A DNA stretch of 64,000 nucleotides from Sediminihaliea albiluteola (GTDB taxonomy: Bacteria > Pseudomonadota > Gammaproteobacteria > Pseudomonadales > Halieaceae), in contig NZ_JACFXU010000018.1 in the NCBI RefSeq assembly GCF_014077625.1, positions 62,001 through 126,000 on the forward strand, read 5' to 3'. A model generated the notes under the pieces. The model was given only the letters and a program-made list of their open reading frames with translations, did no database searches and was not told the DNA's origin. Every line of letters begins with the position of its first letter. Position 1 is the stretch's first letter. Below, piece by piece: positions 24,989 through 37,246 of this stretch. The position numbers and the translations under genes were made by a program.

Positions 24989-27592
24989 ATGTCTAGAAGT
25001 GTGCGTAATAGGTTCGCAGGCTTAGGTGTACCGAGTTTAACTGCTTTGGCTGTGGCACTGGGTGTTAACCCAGTGCCCACCATGGCACAGGGCGCCATGC
25101 TAGAAGAAGTCGTAGTGACCGCTCGTAAGCGGCAGGAAGCGATTCAAGATGTACCGGTATCCATCACAGCGTTTAGCGACACACAGTTGCGTGATGCCGG
25201 TATTACCAACATTAAGCATTTGGGTTACCAGGTGCCGGGCTTGCAGATTGACCAGGCAAGTACCGCTCAGATCTGGATTCGCGGTATTGGTCAGCGCGAT
25301 GACGGCGCGCGAGTTGATGGGCCAGTAGGGGTGTATATCGACGGCCTGTATATGCCGCGCAAGGACGGTCAGCTCTTAGATCTCATTGATGTGCAGAGCC
25401 TTCAGGTACTGCGTGGGCCTCAGGGCACGTTGTTTGGCAAAAATACTACCGGTGGTGCCTTGATTGTCACTTCCAAGTCACCTGAGGCAGAGCTTTCAGG
25501 TTTTGTTGAAGGCCGCCTAGGTAATTTGAATCGCCAGGATTTTCGTGTTGGGGCTAACGTGCCGCTGATCGATGATAAATTGCTTAGCCGCATCACTCTG
25601 GGTTCAACTCAGCGAGATGGCTATCAGAAAAACATCGTCACCGGCCAAAAAGCCTCTTCCGAGGATCGTCAATCTGTTGCACTGCAGCTGCGCTGGGACT
25701 CCGGTGACAGCTGGACGGCGGATGCTCTGGCCTATTATGGTGAGGTGCGTGAGGTGCAGCCGGCTACTAACTGTGGCCCGATGACCGCTAGCAGCTACAA
25801 TGGGGAGGACTCCCTTTACGGCAACCGGATCCTTCCTGGCGACACGGTAGGAGTGGATGCCTTCAATGATAACGATACTCCCCTAAGGCCAGGCTTTGTG
25901 GCTAAAAGCCCCGTGGGAGAAGCCGCTTGTTTAGAATCCAACCGCTTAATTAGGAAGCGTAAGTTTGCATCTGAAGTGCCCAAGCTCGCTTACAATGTCG
26001 ATAACCTGCTGCTTGGTTTGACCTTGGAATGGGAGCTTTCAGACCAATTAAGCTTAAAAAGTATTACCGGGTACAGTGATCAGAAAGTCTTTGGGCAGCC
26101 GGGCAACCCAGATAATGATGCGACTGCTCTGCCACTATCGGGTCGTTACCGCAAAACGGGCAGTGATCGCGAGCATTGGTCGCAAGAGTTGCAGCTCAAT
26201 GGCACAGCTTTTGATCAGCGTTTGAGCTACACCGTCGGTCTGTTTGCGATGCAGGAGGATATCGATGACGGCACCGACACCATGAGTGGTTTGGTTACCG
26301 GTTCATTTATTCCCGCTGATATTGCTGGCGCCAACGTGATGGTCATCAACGGACCCACCGCGGAAGATCAAACTTTCTGGCTAGAGAACAATACCTATGC
26401 CGCCTTTTTCCAGGGCAGCTATGCGGTTACGGATAACCTTGAGTTGACCGCCGGTGTGCGCTGGACCAGCGAGAACCGTAAGCAGCGAGTGGACGTAGAG
26501 ATACTCGACGAAGCAGCTTTTTATGCTAAAGCTTTCCCAGCGCTAAATGGTGTGCCTGGCGTGTTGCTACCGATTGAATCTGCCGGTGTAGCAATCGTCG
26601 ACCCCAATATCATCTTTGCCCAAGACATCTTTACCAAGATCAATAATCAGTTCCCGCCCAATAGTTATAACGGCATGCCGGCACACCAACTGTTGCCAGC
26701 TAATACCTATAAAGCTGATAAGACTTGGGAGAAGGTCACTCCTATGGTCAGCTTGTCATATAACCTGCCTGAGTCACTGTTAGGCGATGGTCCGCTTGAT
26801 AGCGGGATGGTGTATGTCACTTATTCAGAAGGCTTTAAGTCGGGGACCTTCGAGCCAGTTGGCAATGATGGTATGCAGACGGTAGAGCCCGAAGAGGTCG
26901 ATAACATCGAGCTGGGCTTTAAGCTGGATATGTTCAATAACAGTATGCGTTTGAATGGCGCGGTCTTTCGCACCAACTTTGATGGCATGCAGTTGCGTCA
27001 AGTCCAATCTGATTCCCAGGGGATTCCCCGCGTAATTCTGCGTAACGCGTCCAGCACACGCATTCAGGGTGTCGAACTGGAGTGGACCTGGACCCCACTG
27101 GACGGTCTGCTGATTATGGCGAGTGGTAGTCTGAACGATTACGACTATTTGAAGTTTGATGAGTATCAGTTTAGCTCTGTGAAACTTCTCACTCAGCAGC
27201 CTTTGCCGCTAGTTGATCGCAGCTCGGAGCCCTTTGCTGAAGTACCTGAATTGAGCTACAACCTCGCAGTGCAATACAGCATCAACAGTGATTGGGGTAC
27301 CTTTACGCCGCGCATCGATTACAGCTATGTGGACGAAATCTTCATGGGGCTCGATGCTGGTGCTGGACAAAACCGAGATCAAGCAACTTTTGATGATTAT
27401 GGTTTAGTTAATGCGCGTTTGGGCTGGCAGAGTTCTGACGGTCGTATCGAAGCTGCCGCTTACGCGACTAACTTGACTAATGAGCGCTATTTTTTCGGTG
27501 CTGCTGCTGTAGGTGACAGTACTGGGGCTTTCCAGATTACCGTTGGCCCGCCGCGGATGTACGGCATTGAGTTGCGCTATAACTTCTTCTAG
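24989..27592 (+). CDS. TonB-dependent outer-membrane receptor
   Basis: The 867-residue protein has an N-terminal export signal (about 1-33, ending TMAQ). A TonB box-like LEEVVVTARKR is followed by a plug domain (VPVSITAF; LRGPQGTLFGKNTTGGAL) and a beta-barrel ending in an aromatic YNFF terminus. TAAGGAG lies upstream of the ATG. The plug has the standard RGPQGTLFGKN motif common in receptors of marine Gammaproteobacteria and sphingomonads. Placed among oxygenase and dehydrogenase genes, it probably takes up their substrate rather than a siderophore. A stem-loop overlaps its stop codon. Confidence 0.92.
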   Translation: MSRSVRNRFAGLGVPSLTALAVALGVNPVPTMAQGAMLEEVVVTARKRQEAIQDVPVSITAFSDTQLRDAGITNIKHLGYQVPGLQIDQASTAQIWIRGIGQRDDGARVDGPVGVYIDGLYMPRKDGQLLDLIDVQSLQVLRGPQGTLFGKNTTGGALIVTSKSPEAELSGFVEGRLGNLNRQDFRVGANVPLIDDKLLSRITLGSTQRDGYQKNIVTGQKASSEDRQSVALQLRWDSGDSWTADALAYYGEVREVQPATNCGPMTASSYNGEDSLYGNRILPGDTVGVDAFNDNDTPLRPGFVAKSPVGEAACLESNRLIRKRKFASEVPKLAYNVDNLLLGLTLEWELSDQLSLKSITGYSDQKVFGQPGNPDNDATALPLSGRYRKTGSDREHWSQELQLNGTAFDQRLSYTVGLFAMQEDIDDGTDTMSGLVTGSFIPADIAGANVMVINGPTAEDQTFWLENNTYAAFFQGSYAVTDNLELTAGVRWTSENRKQRVDVEILDEAAFYAKAFPALNGVPGVLLPIESAGVAIVDPNIIFAQDIFTKINNQFPPNSYNGMPAHQLLPANTYKADKTWEKVTPMVSLSYNLPESLLGDGPLDSGMVYVTYSEGFKSGTFEPVGNDGMQTVEPEEVDNIELGFKLDMFNNSMRLNGAVFRTNFDGMQLRQVQSDSQGIPRVILRNASSTRIQGVELEWTWTPLDGLLIMASGSLNDYDYLKFDEYQFSSVKLLTQQPLPLVDRSSEPFAEVPELSYNLAVQYSINSDWGTFTPRIDYSYVDEIFMGLDAGAGQNRDQATFDDYGLVNARLGWQSSDGRIEAAAYATNLTNERYFFGAAAVGDSTGAFQITVGPPRMYGIELRYNFF

Positions 27593-27606
27593 CCCTGCGG
27601 GGCTAG
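27589..27606 (+). terminator. Stem-loop at the TonB-receptor stop, possible attenuator
   Basis: CTAGCCC, four-base loop, GGGCTAG overlaps the TAG stop. No T-run follows, so it may only reduce read-through or protect the mRNA end. Confidence 0.35.
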
Positions 27607-27637
27607 GCATTTCAGCCATAATAAAAGGAACACTCAG

Positions 27638-28516
27638 GTGAAAGATTTTAATAATAAAGTTGTCGTGGTCACCGGTGGCGCCAGCGGCATTGGTAAAGCA
27701 CTGGCGCGCGCATTCCTCGCCGCTGGCGCCAAAGTGGTATTGTCTGACGTTGAGCGCGGAGCCCTCGAGGCAACGCGTGAGGAGTTGGCTGCTGGCGGCG
27801 CTACGGTGCGCGCGATTGTCACTGACGTATCTAAGCCAGAGTCAGTCAATGCCCTGGCTGATGCTGTGTTTGATGAGTTTGGTAACTGCCATGTACTGTG
27901 CAATAACGCGGGCGTGAGTGTCACCAACTCTAATGTCTGGGATACCACACCGAACGATTGGCAGTGGGTGTTCGGTGTCAATCTGCGCGGTGTGGCCCAC
28001 GGTATTCAGGCTTTTGTGCCGCGCATGCTGGAAGCGGATGAGCCGGGCATTATTATGAACACAAGCTCTGGTGACGGCGGTATTTCACCGCTGGCAGACC
28101 AGTCAGTGTATGCCTCGAGTAAAGCGGGTGTGTCCATTATGACTGAGTGTTTAAACGCTCAACTGGTCGGCCAGGGCAGCAAGCTACGCGCCTGTATTTT
28201 GTATCCTTCAGGTGGCATTTTACCCACCGGTATCTGGACCACTAAACGCAACCGTCCGGAGGAGCTGGCCCGTGAAAAGCCAGTACCCGAAGGGGGTGAA
28301 ATGACTTTTGATGAATTCATGTCTGGCATGAAAGAGATCGGGGTCGATTTGCCGGTGCAGGATTTGGATGAGCTGGCACAGTTTACTTTGAAAGGCCTGC
28401 TCAATAAGGACTTCGTGATTATGATTGGCCGCGAAGAGATGGAGGAGACGCTAGTGGAGCGGGCTCGTAAGCTCGCTCGCGGAGAGTGTCCAATTGAGCA
28501 CGGCTTACACGGCTAG
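27638..28516 (+). CDS. Short-chain dehydrogenase/reductase (SDR)
   Basis: This 292-residue protein starts at GTG 27638, with AAGGA nine bases upstream. The cofactor motif TGGASGIG (about 13-20) and the D of the acidic loop after strand 2 (LSDVE) suggest NAD preference. The structural motif is CNNAG, and the catalytic set includes Ser in MNTSSGDGG and Tyr-x3-Lys in YASSKAG. It ends with a substrate-loop region of normal length. It closes the P450-Rieske-ADC-TonB group and is likely to oxidise a hydroxyl made by the oxygenases to a ketone (inference). Confidence 0.9.
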   Translation: MKDFNNKVVVVTGGASGIGKALARAFLAAGAKVVLSDVERGALEATREELAAGGATVRAIVTDVSKPESVNALADAVFDEFGNCHVLCNNAGVSVTNSNVWDTTPNDWQWVFGVNLRGVAHGIQAFVPRMLEADEPGIIMNTSSGDGGISPLADQSVYASSKAGVSIMTECLNAQLVGQGSKLRACILYPSGGILPTGIWTTKRNRPEELAREKPVPEGGEMTFDEFMSGMKEIGVDLPVQDLDELAQFTLKGLLNKDFVIMIGREEMEETLVERARKLARGECPIEHGLHG

Positions 28517-28550
28517 CTGCCAGAGAGATCCTTTTTCAAAGGTCTAACTA

Positions 28551-28585
28551 AGAACGCCAGCCGCTAGGATAGCGGCTGGCGTTCT
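28551..28585. terminator. Long perfect stem-loop between SDR and recN
   Basis: A 16-bp perfect stem (28551-28566 with 28570-28585) with a three-base loop lies between the converging SDR and recN genes. T-runs are missing on both sides, so termination is inferred from position and stem strength. Confidence 0.55.
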
Positions 28586-28665
28586 TGTACGCGGCACCTT
28601 GAACGGTACTCAGGCTCAGCGTAGTGAACATCACAATAGTACATGGCTAATTGCAGTCTGCTACT

Positions 28666-30354
28666 TTAGGCATCACAAGCGTCACTGAGCATCTCTTGGG
28701 CATGGGCCAGAGACTGCTCGGTGATTTTTACGCCCCCCAGCATGCGGGCAACTTCTTGGGTGCGCGCATCATCGAGCAGCTGGCTCATAGTTGTGCGGGC
28801 GGACTTTTTATCGCTGTGTTTGGTGACCTGTAAGTGCTGATGACCTTGGGCCGCTACCTGTGGGAGGTGTGTGACGCAGAGCACTTGTGTGTCAGCGGCG
28901 AGTTTACGCAGCAGCCGCCCGACCACTTCTGCCACCGCGCCGCCAATACCGACATCCACTTCGTCAAAGACCATCGAGGGCAGGCTGCCGCTGCTGGCTG
29001 TAACTACTTGAATGGCCAGGCTGATGCGCGAGAGCTCACCGCCGGAGGCAATCTTTCCTAGGGGCTGCGCGACACTGCCGGGGTTGGTGCTAATCAACAG
29101 TTCGACTTCTTCGGCGCCCTGAGGCTGGGGTGTATCAAGTGCTCTAGTTTGCAGTGAAACCTCAAAACGGCAGTGCTCCATAGCTAATGTCGCCAGTACG
29201 GCACTGGCCTTTTTTTCGAGACTGCGCGCCGCTTTGGTGCGCTGCTTGGATAGTGTCGCGGCATCTTTCTGGTAGCGCAGGGCGAGCTCGCTCAAGCTGC
29301 TCTGAAGCTCCTCAATACGCTGGCCGCCATCGGCGAGCCCCTGCGCCTCTTGCTGTAAGCTGGCGTGAATTTCAGTCAGTGCCTCGGGTTTAACCCGGTG
29401 CTTGCGCGCAATATCGTGAATTTGCTCAAGGCGCTTTTCTACTTCGACTAAACGCTGCGGGTTGATTTCAACGGCGTCGATGTGGCGCTGAATCTCGCTG
29501 TGTGCCTCCTGTAGCTGGATGGCGGCTGAGTCGAGCAGCTCTCGAGCGTTGTTAGCCGCTGGGCTACTGTGGGCCTCGCCCTCCATCAAATGTAGCGCCC
29601 TGCGGCTGCCATTTTCATGCTCTTCACAGAGCTCTAGGGCCTGATGAGCAGAGTGCAGAATATTCTCGGCATTGGCTAGTTGCTTGAGCTCTTCGTCGAG
29701 GGCATCGAGCTCCCCTGCTTGCAAGTCGAGCTCATTGAGCTCATCAACTTGGTAGGACAGCAGTTGTGCCCGAGCGGTTTGCTCGTCTCTAGCAGTGCTG
29801 AGTTGCTCTAGCTCGCGCTGTTGCTGCAGCCACTCTAAGGCAAGCGTCTCGACGGACTTGGCGAGTTTTTGATGCCCGGCAAAGGCGTCGAGTAGCTGCC
29901 TTTGTACGCTTTTGCGCAGCAGCGACTGGTGGGCATGCTGGCTGTGAATGTCGATTAACAGGCCACCTAGCTCGGCGCTGTCTTGCAGTGTGGAGGAGCT
30001 GCCATTGATATAAGCGCGGCTGCGGCCCTCGCTGGTGACTACTCGTCGCAGCAAGCACTCTTCGCCTTGACACAGGTCGCGGGCCGCTAGCCATTGTTGT
30101 GCTGCGGGGTTATCGCTGAGATCGAAGCTGGCGATAATCTCTGCTTTGTCGCTACCATGGCGCACAGCCTTGGGGTCTGCCCGGTCACCTAGACAGAGGC
30201 CGAGTGCGTCGAGCATGATGGACTTGCCGGCACCGGTTTCGCCAGTGATTACGGTCATGCCGCCGCTGAACTCCATTTCTAATGTGTCGACAATGGTGTA
30301 GTTCTGGATACTGATGTGGGTGAGCATAGTGGGTCGCGCTAGGGGTTTCTTCAT
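28666..30354 (-). CDS. recN: DNA repair ATPase RecN
   Basis: This SMC-like protein of 553-562 residues acts in double-strand-break repair. Walker A is GETGAGKS near the N terminus. Long coiled-coil segments run through the middle (about 160-370). The C-terminal signature ASGGELSR and Walker B VFDEVDVGIGG complete the ABC-type head. GGGTATAA precedes ATG 30354; the conserved family start would be ATG 30327 (MLTHISIQNY), which lacks a good site. No clear LexA box was found upstream. It is divergent from hrcA, in the conserved order next to the heat-shock genes, although fur is displaced. Confidence 0.93.
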   Translation of the reverse strand: MKKPLARPTMLTHISIQNYTIVDTLEMEFSGGMTVITGETGAGKSIMLDALGLCLGDRADPKAVRHGSDKAEIIASFDLSDNPAAQQWLAARDLCQGEECLLRRVVTSEGRSRAYINGSSSTLQDSAELGGLLIDIHSQHAHQSLLRKSVQRQLLDAFAGHQKLAKSVETLALEWLQQQRELEQLSTARDEQTARAQLLSYQVDELNELDLQAGELDALDEELKQLANAENILHSAHQALELCEEHENGSRRALHLMEGEAHSSPAANNARELLDSAAIQLQEAHSEIQRHIDAVEINPQRLVEVEKRLEQIHDIARKHRVKPEALTEIHASLQQEAQGLADGGQRIEELQSSLSELALRYQKDAATLSKQRTKAARSLEKKASAVLATLAMEHCRFEVSLQTRALDTPQPQGAEEVELLISTNPGSVAQPLGKIASGGELSRISLAIQVVTASSGSLPSMVFDEVDVGIGGAVAEVVGRLLRKLAADTQVLCVTHLPQVAAQGHQHLQVTKHSDKKSARTTMSQLLDDARTQEVARMLGGVKITEQSLAHAQEMLSDACDA

Positions 30355-30429
30355 TTATACCCTAGTTGTCACGCGCCGAAAACATCAGCTGGGCACAGTG
30401 GCTAATTTTTCATCATAGTGCTCGCTTTC

Positions 30430-30456
30430 CTTGTCATATTTTGTAAAGCCCCAAGA
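30430..30456 (+). promoter_or_regulatory. Sigma-32-like heat-shock promoter of hrcA
   Basis: CTTGTCA, 12 bases, CCCCAAGA resembles the RpoH consensus (CTTGAAA / CCCCATnT). It lies 40 bases before the hrcA start. Confidence 0.5.
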
Positions 30457-30495
30457 CTGTGATACAACATCTTTAAAGCCTTATTATGAGCAGTT

Positions 30496-31542
30496 ATGGC
30501 CAAGCTTGATTTTTCTACCGACCTGTCTGAGCGCGCTAGGACGATATTAAAAGCGCTGGTGGAGCGGCATATCCGCGACGGTCAGCCTGTGGGCTCGCGC
30601 AGCCTGATGGAGGAGGCCGGCCTGCCGGTCAGTGCTGCCACTATTCGCAACGTCATGTCAGATCTGGAAGAGCGCGGCTTTCTGCATTCACCTCACACTT
30701 CTGCTGGCCGTGTGCCAACTGCCCTGGGCTATCGCCTGTTTGTGGATAACCTGTTGCAGGTGCAGCCCTTAGAGTCCGAGGCGCTGCAGGTATTGCGCAC
30801 GGAATTGAACCCCGATAAGTCCTCCACCGAGTTGGTGCAATCGGCATCGAATCTATTGTCGGCGATTACCGCCCATGCCGGTTTGGTGAGCGTGCCGCGT
30901 CCTGAGAGCAACCAGCTGCGGCAGGTGGAGTTTTTGCCCTTATCTGGTAATCGGGTGCTGGTGATTTTGGTGGTCAACGAGCGCGAGGTGCAAAACCGCA
31001 TCATTCACACCCAGCGGCCATTCACTGAGGCCGAGCTGCGTCAGGCGGCGCAGCTGGTCAACCAGCGATTCGCAGGGCAGGCCCTGTCGCGGGTGCAGAA
31101 CCAAATTTTGCGCGAGATGGAGGAAGCTCGCAGCCGCATTGACAGCTATTTGCAGGCAGCCCTAGACTTAGCCAGCCAGGCCTTAGATCAAGAAGAGCGT
31201 GAAAACGACTACCTCGTGGCTGGTGAGTCCCGCTTAGTGGGCAATGCAAGCGCTGAGGAATTGGATCGTTTGCGGGAGCTGTTTGAGGCTTTTGAGCAGA
31301 AAAAAGACCTCCTTCACCTGCTTGAACGTTGCTCGCGTGCCGAGGGCGTGCAAATTTTCATTGGCGAAGAGGCCGGATACGAGGTCTTTGGGGATTACAG
31401 TGTGGTGACAGCACCCTATACCGACGGCGCTCGCACTTTAGGGGTGCTGGGGGTGATTGGGCCGACGCGAATGGCCTATGAGCGGGTGATTCCAATCGTT
31501 GATGTCACCGCCAGAATGCTCAGCTCCGCCCTGTCTAACTAA
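30496..31542 (+). CDS. hrcA: Heat-inducible transcription repressor HrcA
   Basis: This 348-residue protein has the HrcA N-terminal winged helix (LSERARTILKALVERHIRDGQPVGSR in part, then SAATIRNVMSDLEERG). A GAF-like domain follows, and the C terminus contains GVLGVIGPTRMAYERVIPIVD, diagnostic of the family. It represses chaperone genes by binding CIRCE elements. I looked for a CIRCE dyad (TTAGCACTC...GAGTGCTAA) upstream of hrcA, grpE and dnaK and did not find one, so its target site in this genome is unclear. It precedes grpE on the same strand. Many Gammaproteobacteria lack hrcA and rely on sigma-32; both systems seem present here. Confidence 0.93.
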   Translation: MAKLDFSTDLSERARTILKALVERHIRDGQPVGSRSLMEEAGLPVSAATIRNVMSDLEERGFLHSPHTSAGRVPTALGYRLFVDNLLQVQPLESEALQVLRTELNPDKSSTELVQSASNLLSAITAHAGLVSVPRPESNQLRQVEFLPLSGNRVLVILVVNEREVQNRIIHTQRPFTEAELRQAAQLVNQRFAGQALSRVQNQILREMEEARSRIDSYLQAALDLASQALDQEERENDYLVAGESRLVGNASAEELDRLRELFEAFEQKKDLLHLLERCSRAEGVQIFIGEEAGYEVFGDYSVVTAPYTDGARTLGVLGVIGPTRMAYERVIPIVDVTARMLSSALSN

Positions 31543-31546
31543 AAAA

Positions 31547-31566
31547 CTGCGCCAAAATTGGCGCAG
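31547..31566. terminator. Stem-loop between hrcA and grpE
   Basis: CTGCGCC and GGCGCAG pair around a six-base loop five bases after the hrcA stop. No T-run follows; it could be an attenuator separating hrcA from grpE. Confidence 0.4.
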
Positions 31567-31590
31567 CTCCGCTTTAATTCTCTTCAGCTG

Positions 31591-31618
31591 CTTGAATTCC
31601 CCTCAAACAGCCCTATAT
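31591..31618 (+). promoter_or_regulatory. Sigma-32-like heat-shock promoter of grpE
   Basis: CTTGAAT, 13 bases, CCCTATAT closely matches the RpoH consensus in sequence and spacing, 45 bases before the grpE start. Confidence 0.65.
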
Positions 31619-31662
31619 CCCATGTAGCAACCGAGACTTACCCAGCCATAGGGAGTATTAGC

Positions 31663-32259
31663 GTGGCCGACGAAAAACAGAAACAGCCAGAAACCGAAGA
31701 GGAGCTGGCGGAACAGCAAGCAACAGAAATACCATCAGCTGAAGCCCAGGCAGCAGCTGAGGATGTAGGCAATGCAAGCGAGCAGAGTGAAGAGGAGCTG
31801 GATCCTATCGCTCGGCTTGAAGAAGAAGTGGGGCAACTGAAAGATGCTGCCTTGCGAGCCCATGCCGATGCTCAAAATGCTCAGCGACGGGCCGAGAAGG
31901 AAGTAGAGAAAGCGCGTAAATTCGCGCTGGAATCCTTCAGTAAGGAGCTGTTGTCGGTAGTCGACAACCTCGAGCGCGCCTTAGAAGCTGCCGGCGGAGA
32001 CAACGAGCAGATCAAGCCAGTGGCGGAAGGCGTTGAGCTGACCCTAAAAGGCCTGATGGGAGTGCTGCGCAAATTCAATATAGAGCCAGTAGACCCCCAG
32101 GGCGAGCCCTTTGATCCAGAGCTACATCAGGCTATGAGCATGGTGGAGAACCCTGAGGTGGAGCCCAATACCGTCATCGCGGTGATGCAGAAGGGTTACA
32201 CGCTCAACGGTCGCCTGATCCGTCCTGCCATGGTGATGGTGAGCAAGGCTCCGGCCTAA
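31663..32259 (+). CDS. grpE: Nucleotide exchange factor GrpE
   Basis: The start GTG 31663, with GGGAG seven bases upstream, gives 198 residues. An in-frame TTG at 31558 overlaps the hrcA stem-loop and the promoter, and is rejected. The N-terminal third is acidic and disordered (Glu/Gln-rich), followed by the long coiled-coil ([21 protein letters not shown] region). The C-terminal beta domain contains [22 protein letters not shown] and [13 protein letters not shown], the PROSITE-type GrpE signature. It releases ADP from DnaK. It precedes dnaK in the standard order. Confidence 0.95.
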   Translation: MADEKQKQPETEEELAEQQATEIPSAEAQAAAEDVGNASEQSEEELDPIARLEEEVGQLKDAALRAHADAQNAQRRAEKEVEKARKFALESFSKELLSVVDNLERALEAAGGDNEQIKPVAEGVELTLKGLMGVLRKFNIEPVDPQGEPFDPELHQAMSMVENPEVEPNTVIAVMQKGYTLNGRLIRPAMVMVSKAPA

Positions 32260-32282
32260 ACAGCAAATTCTGTAGCTTTGGC

Positions 32283-32310
32283 CTTGAAATATCTCGAATT
32301 GGGCCAATAT
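32283..32310 (+). promoter_or_regulatory. Sigma-32-like heat-shock promoter of dnaK
   Basis: CTTGAAA (a perfect -35), 13 bases, GCCAATAT (five of eight matches to CCCCATnT) lies 55 bases before dnaK. Confidence 0.6.
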
Positions 32311-32365
32311 AGAACACAAGATATTTAGATGGCTGGCACAGCTGGCCGAGCAAGGAGAAAAAACA

Positions 32366-34291
32366 ATGGGCAAGATTATTGGGATTGACTTAGGTACAAC
32401 CAACTCCTGTGTTGCCGTGCTAGATGGCACTCGGGCGAAAGTGATTGAAAACGCAGAGGGTGATCGTACAACGCCCTCTATCGTCGCCTATACCGAAGAC
32501 GGCGAAATTTTGGTGGGACAGAGCGCTAAGCGTCAGTCTGTTACCAACCCGCACAACACTATTTTTGCAGTGAAGCGTTTGGTTGGCCGTAAGTTCAAGG
32601 ATGACGTCGTACAAAAAGACATCAGCATGGTGCCTTACAAAATTATCGAAGCTGATAACGGCGACGCTTGGGTGCAAGTGAAAGAAGAGAAAATGGCGCC
32701 GCCTCAGGTGTCGGCAGAAGTCTTGCGTAAAATGAAGAAAACTGCCGAAGAGTACCTGGGTGAAGCAGTGACTGCGGCGGTAATCACCGTACCGGCTTAC
32801 TTTAACGACTCTCAGCGTCAGGCCACTAAAGACGCAGGCCGTATTGCCGGCTTGGAAGTGAAGCGTATTATCAACGAGCCAACAGCTGCGGCACTGGCTT
32901 ATGGTATGGATAAGGCCCAAGGCGATCGCACGGTAGCCGTTTACGACTTGGGTGGTGGTACGTTCGATATCTCCATCATCGAAATTGCCGAAGTTGATGG
33001 CGAGCACCAGTTTGAAGTGCTGTCTACTAACGGTGACACCTTCCTGGGTGGTGAAGACTTCGATATGCGCCTGATCGAATACTTGGCGGCGGAGTTTAAG
33101 AAAGAAAGCGGCATCGACCTGCACAACGACCCGCTGGCTCTGCAGCGTCTAAAAGAGGCGGCTGAAAAAGCCAAGATCGAGCTGTCTACCACACAGCAGA
33201 CTGAAGTGAACTTGCCTTACATCACGGCTGACGCTTCAGGTCCTAAGCACTTGGTCGTGAAGCTGTCGCGCTCGAAGCTTGAGTCGCTGGTTGAGGAGCT
33301 GGTTAAGCGCTCCATGGAGCCAGTTAAAATGGCTCTGAAAGATGCCGGCCTGAGCCCCAGTGAGATCGACGATGTCATCCTAGTGGGTGGTCAGACTCGT
33401 ATGCCGATGGTGCAGAAGCTAGTAGCTGATTACTTCGGTAAAGAGCCACGCAAAGACGTTAACCCAGACGAAGCAGTGGCCATGGGTGCTGCCATTCAGG
33501 GTGCTGTACTGTCTGGCGACGTGAAAGACGTACTGCTGCTTGACGTGACTCCGCTGACCCTAGGTATTGAAACCATGGGTGGTGTTGCTACGCCGCTGAT
33601 CGAGAAGAACACTACGATTCCAACTAAGAAGTCGCAGACCTTCTCTACAGCTGAAGACAACCAGTCAGCCGTAACCATTCACGTGGTTCAGGGTGAGCGT
33701 AAGCAGGCCGCAGGTAACAAGTCACTGGGCCGCTTCGACTTGACTGACATTCCGCCTGCACCACGCGGTATGCCGCAGATTGAAGTGACCTTCGACCTGG
33801 ACGCTAACGGTATCTTGAATGTGTCGGCTAAAGACAAGGCGACCGGCAAAGAGCAGTCGATTCGTATCACCGCCTCTAGCGGCTTGAGTGATGAAGAAAT
33901 CGAAAGCATGGTGGCTGACGCTGAAGCAAACGCTGAAGCAGATGCTAAGTTCGAGGCACTAGTTACCGCTCGCAACACCTGTGAAGGTTTGATCAACGCA
34001 GCTAAGACGACTCTTGAAGAGGGTGCTGAGCACGCTAGCGACGATGAGAAGTCTGCGATTGAAGCAGCGATTGCGGAAGCTGAAGAAGCTATCAAAGGCG
34101 ACGATAAAGACGCCATTGATGCAGCCGCTACTAAGCTGACTGAAGCCACTGGCCCAGTAGCGCAGAAGATGTATGCTGCCCAAGCTTCTCAAGCAGAAGG
34201 TGCTGCAGGTGCCGGTGATGCCGAGCAGCAAGCTGGTGCTGACGATGTAGTCGACGCTGAGTTTGAGGAAGTAAAAGACGATAAGAAGTAA
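32366..34291 (+). CDS. dnaK: Chaperone DnaK (Hsp70)
   Basis: This 641-residue Hsp70 has the N-terminal nucleotide-binding domain ([36 protein letters not shown]) and the linker [16 protein letters not shown]. The substrate-binding domain and a C-terminal lid end in an acidic EEVKDDKK-like tail. AAGGAG precedes the ATG. It works with DnaJ and GrpE on both sides. Length and motifs are normal. A pair of stem-loops separates it from dnaJ. Confidence 0.98.
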   Translation: MGKIIGIDLGTTNSCVAVLDGTRAKVIENAEGDRTTPSIVAYTEDGEILVGQSAKRQSVTNPHNTIFAVKRLVGRKFKDDVVQKDISMVPYKIIEADNGDAWVQVKEEKMAPPQVSAEVLRKMKKTAEEYLGEAVTAAVITVPAYFNDSQRQATKDAGRIAGLEVKRIINEPTAAALAYGMDKAQGDRTVAVYDLGGGTFDISIIEIAEVDGEHQFEVLSTNGDTFLGGEDFDMRLIEYLAAEFKKESGIDLHNDPLALQRLKEAAEKAKIELSTTQQTEVNLPYITADASGPKHLVVKLSRSKLESLVEELVKRSMEPVKMALKDAGLSPSEIDDVILVGGQTRMPMVQKLVADYFGKEPRKDVNPDEAVAMGAAIQGAVLSGDVKDVLLLDVTPLTLGIETMGGVATPLIEKNTTIPTKKSQTFSTAEDNQSAVTIHVVQGERKQAAGNKSLGRFDLTDIPPAPRGMPQIEVTFDLDANGILNVSAKDKATGKEQSIRITASSGLSDEEIESMVADAEANAEADAKFEALVTARNTCEGLINAAKTTLEEGAEHASDDEKSAIEAAIAEAEEAIKGDDKDAIDAAATKLTEATGPVAQKMYAAQASQAEGAAGAGDAEQQAGADDVVDAEFEEVKDDKK

Positions 34292-34304
34292 GGCTTATCG
34301 TTAG

Positions 34305-34376
34305 TCCGCCCCAGCGAGCCTAGTTTCAATGGGGCGGATAATCACAACAAACAACGCGGGACACATGTGCCCGCGT
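34305..34376 (+). repeat. Two successive stem-loops between dnaK and dnaJ
   Basis: TCCGCCCCA / TGGGGCGGA (34305-34338, 16-base loop) is followed by ACGCGGG / CCCGCGT (34354-34376). Neither has a following T-run. They probably adjust dnaK:dnaJ mRNA ratios through stability or partial termination. Confidence 0.5.
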
Positions 34377-34430
34377 AGTCATTTCTAACTAGCTAGTTGT
34401 AACAGGGTGTAAGCGGGGTCAGCGCTGTCT

Positions 34431-37218
<2,788 letters not shown>

Positions 37219-37230
<12 letters not shown>

Positions 37231-37243
37231 CCCAGTAGAGCAG
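37219..37243. terminator. Stem-loop between the thioredoxin-TPR gene and RIO kinase gene
   Basis: CTGCTCTACT, five-base loop, AGTAGAGCAG is a perfect 10-bp stem overlapping the plus-strand stop and ending just before the converging gene. It lacks a T-run. Confidence 0.5.
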
Positions 37244-37246
37244 GAC

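Noticed and set aside
30355-30495. LexA box for recN and CIRCE for hrcA
   Set aside because: I looked for CTGT-N8-ACAG and TTAGCACTC-N9-GAGTGCTAA. Partial similarities (CTGTGATAC, AGTGGCTAA) do not fit either consensus.
32420-33124. Minus-strand frame of 234 codons antisense to dnaK
   Set aside because: It is a shadow of the strongly biased dnaK codon use, with no family resemblance.
33688-34149. Minus-strand frame of 153 codons, Ser/Ala-rich
   Set aside because: It is a shadow of the dnaK C-terminal region, with low-complexity composition typical of antisense frames.
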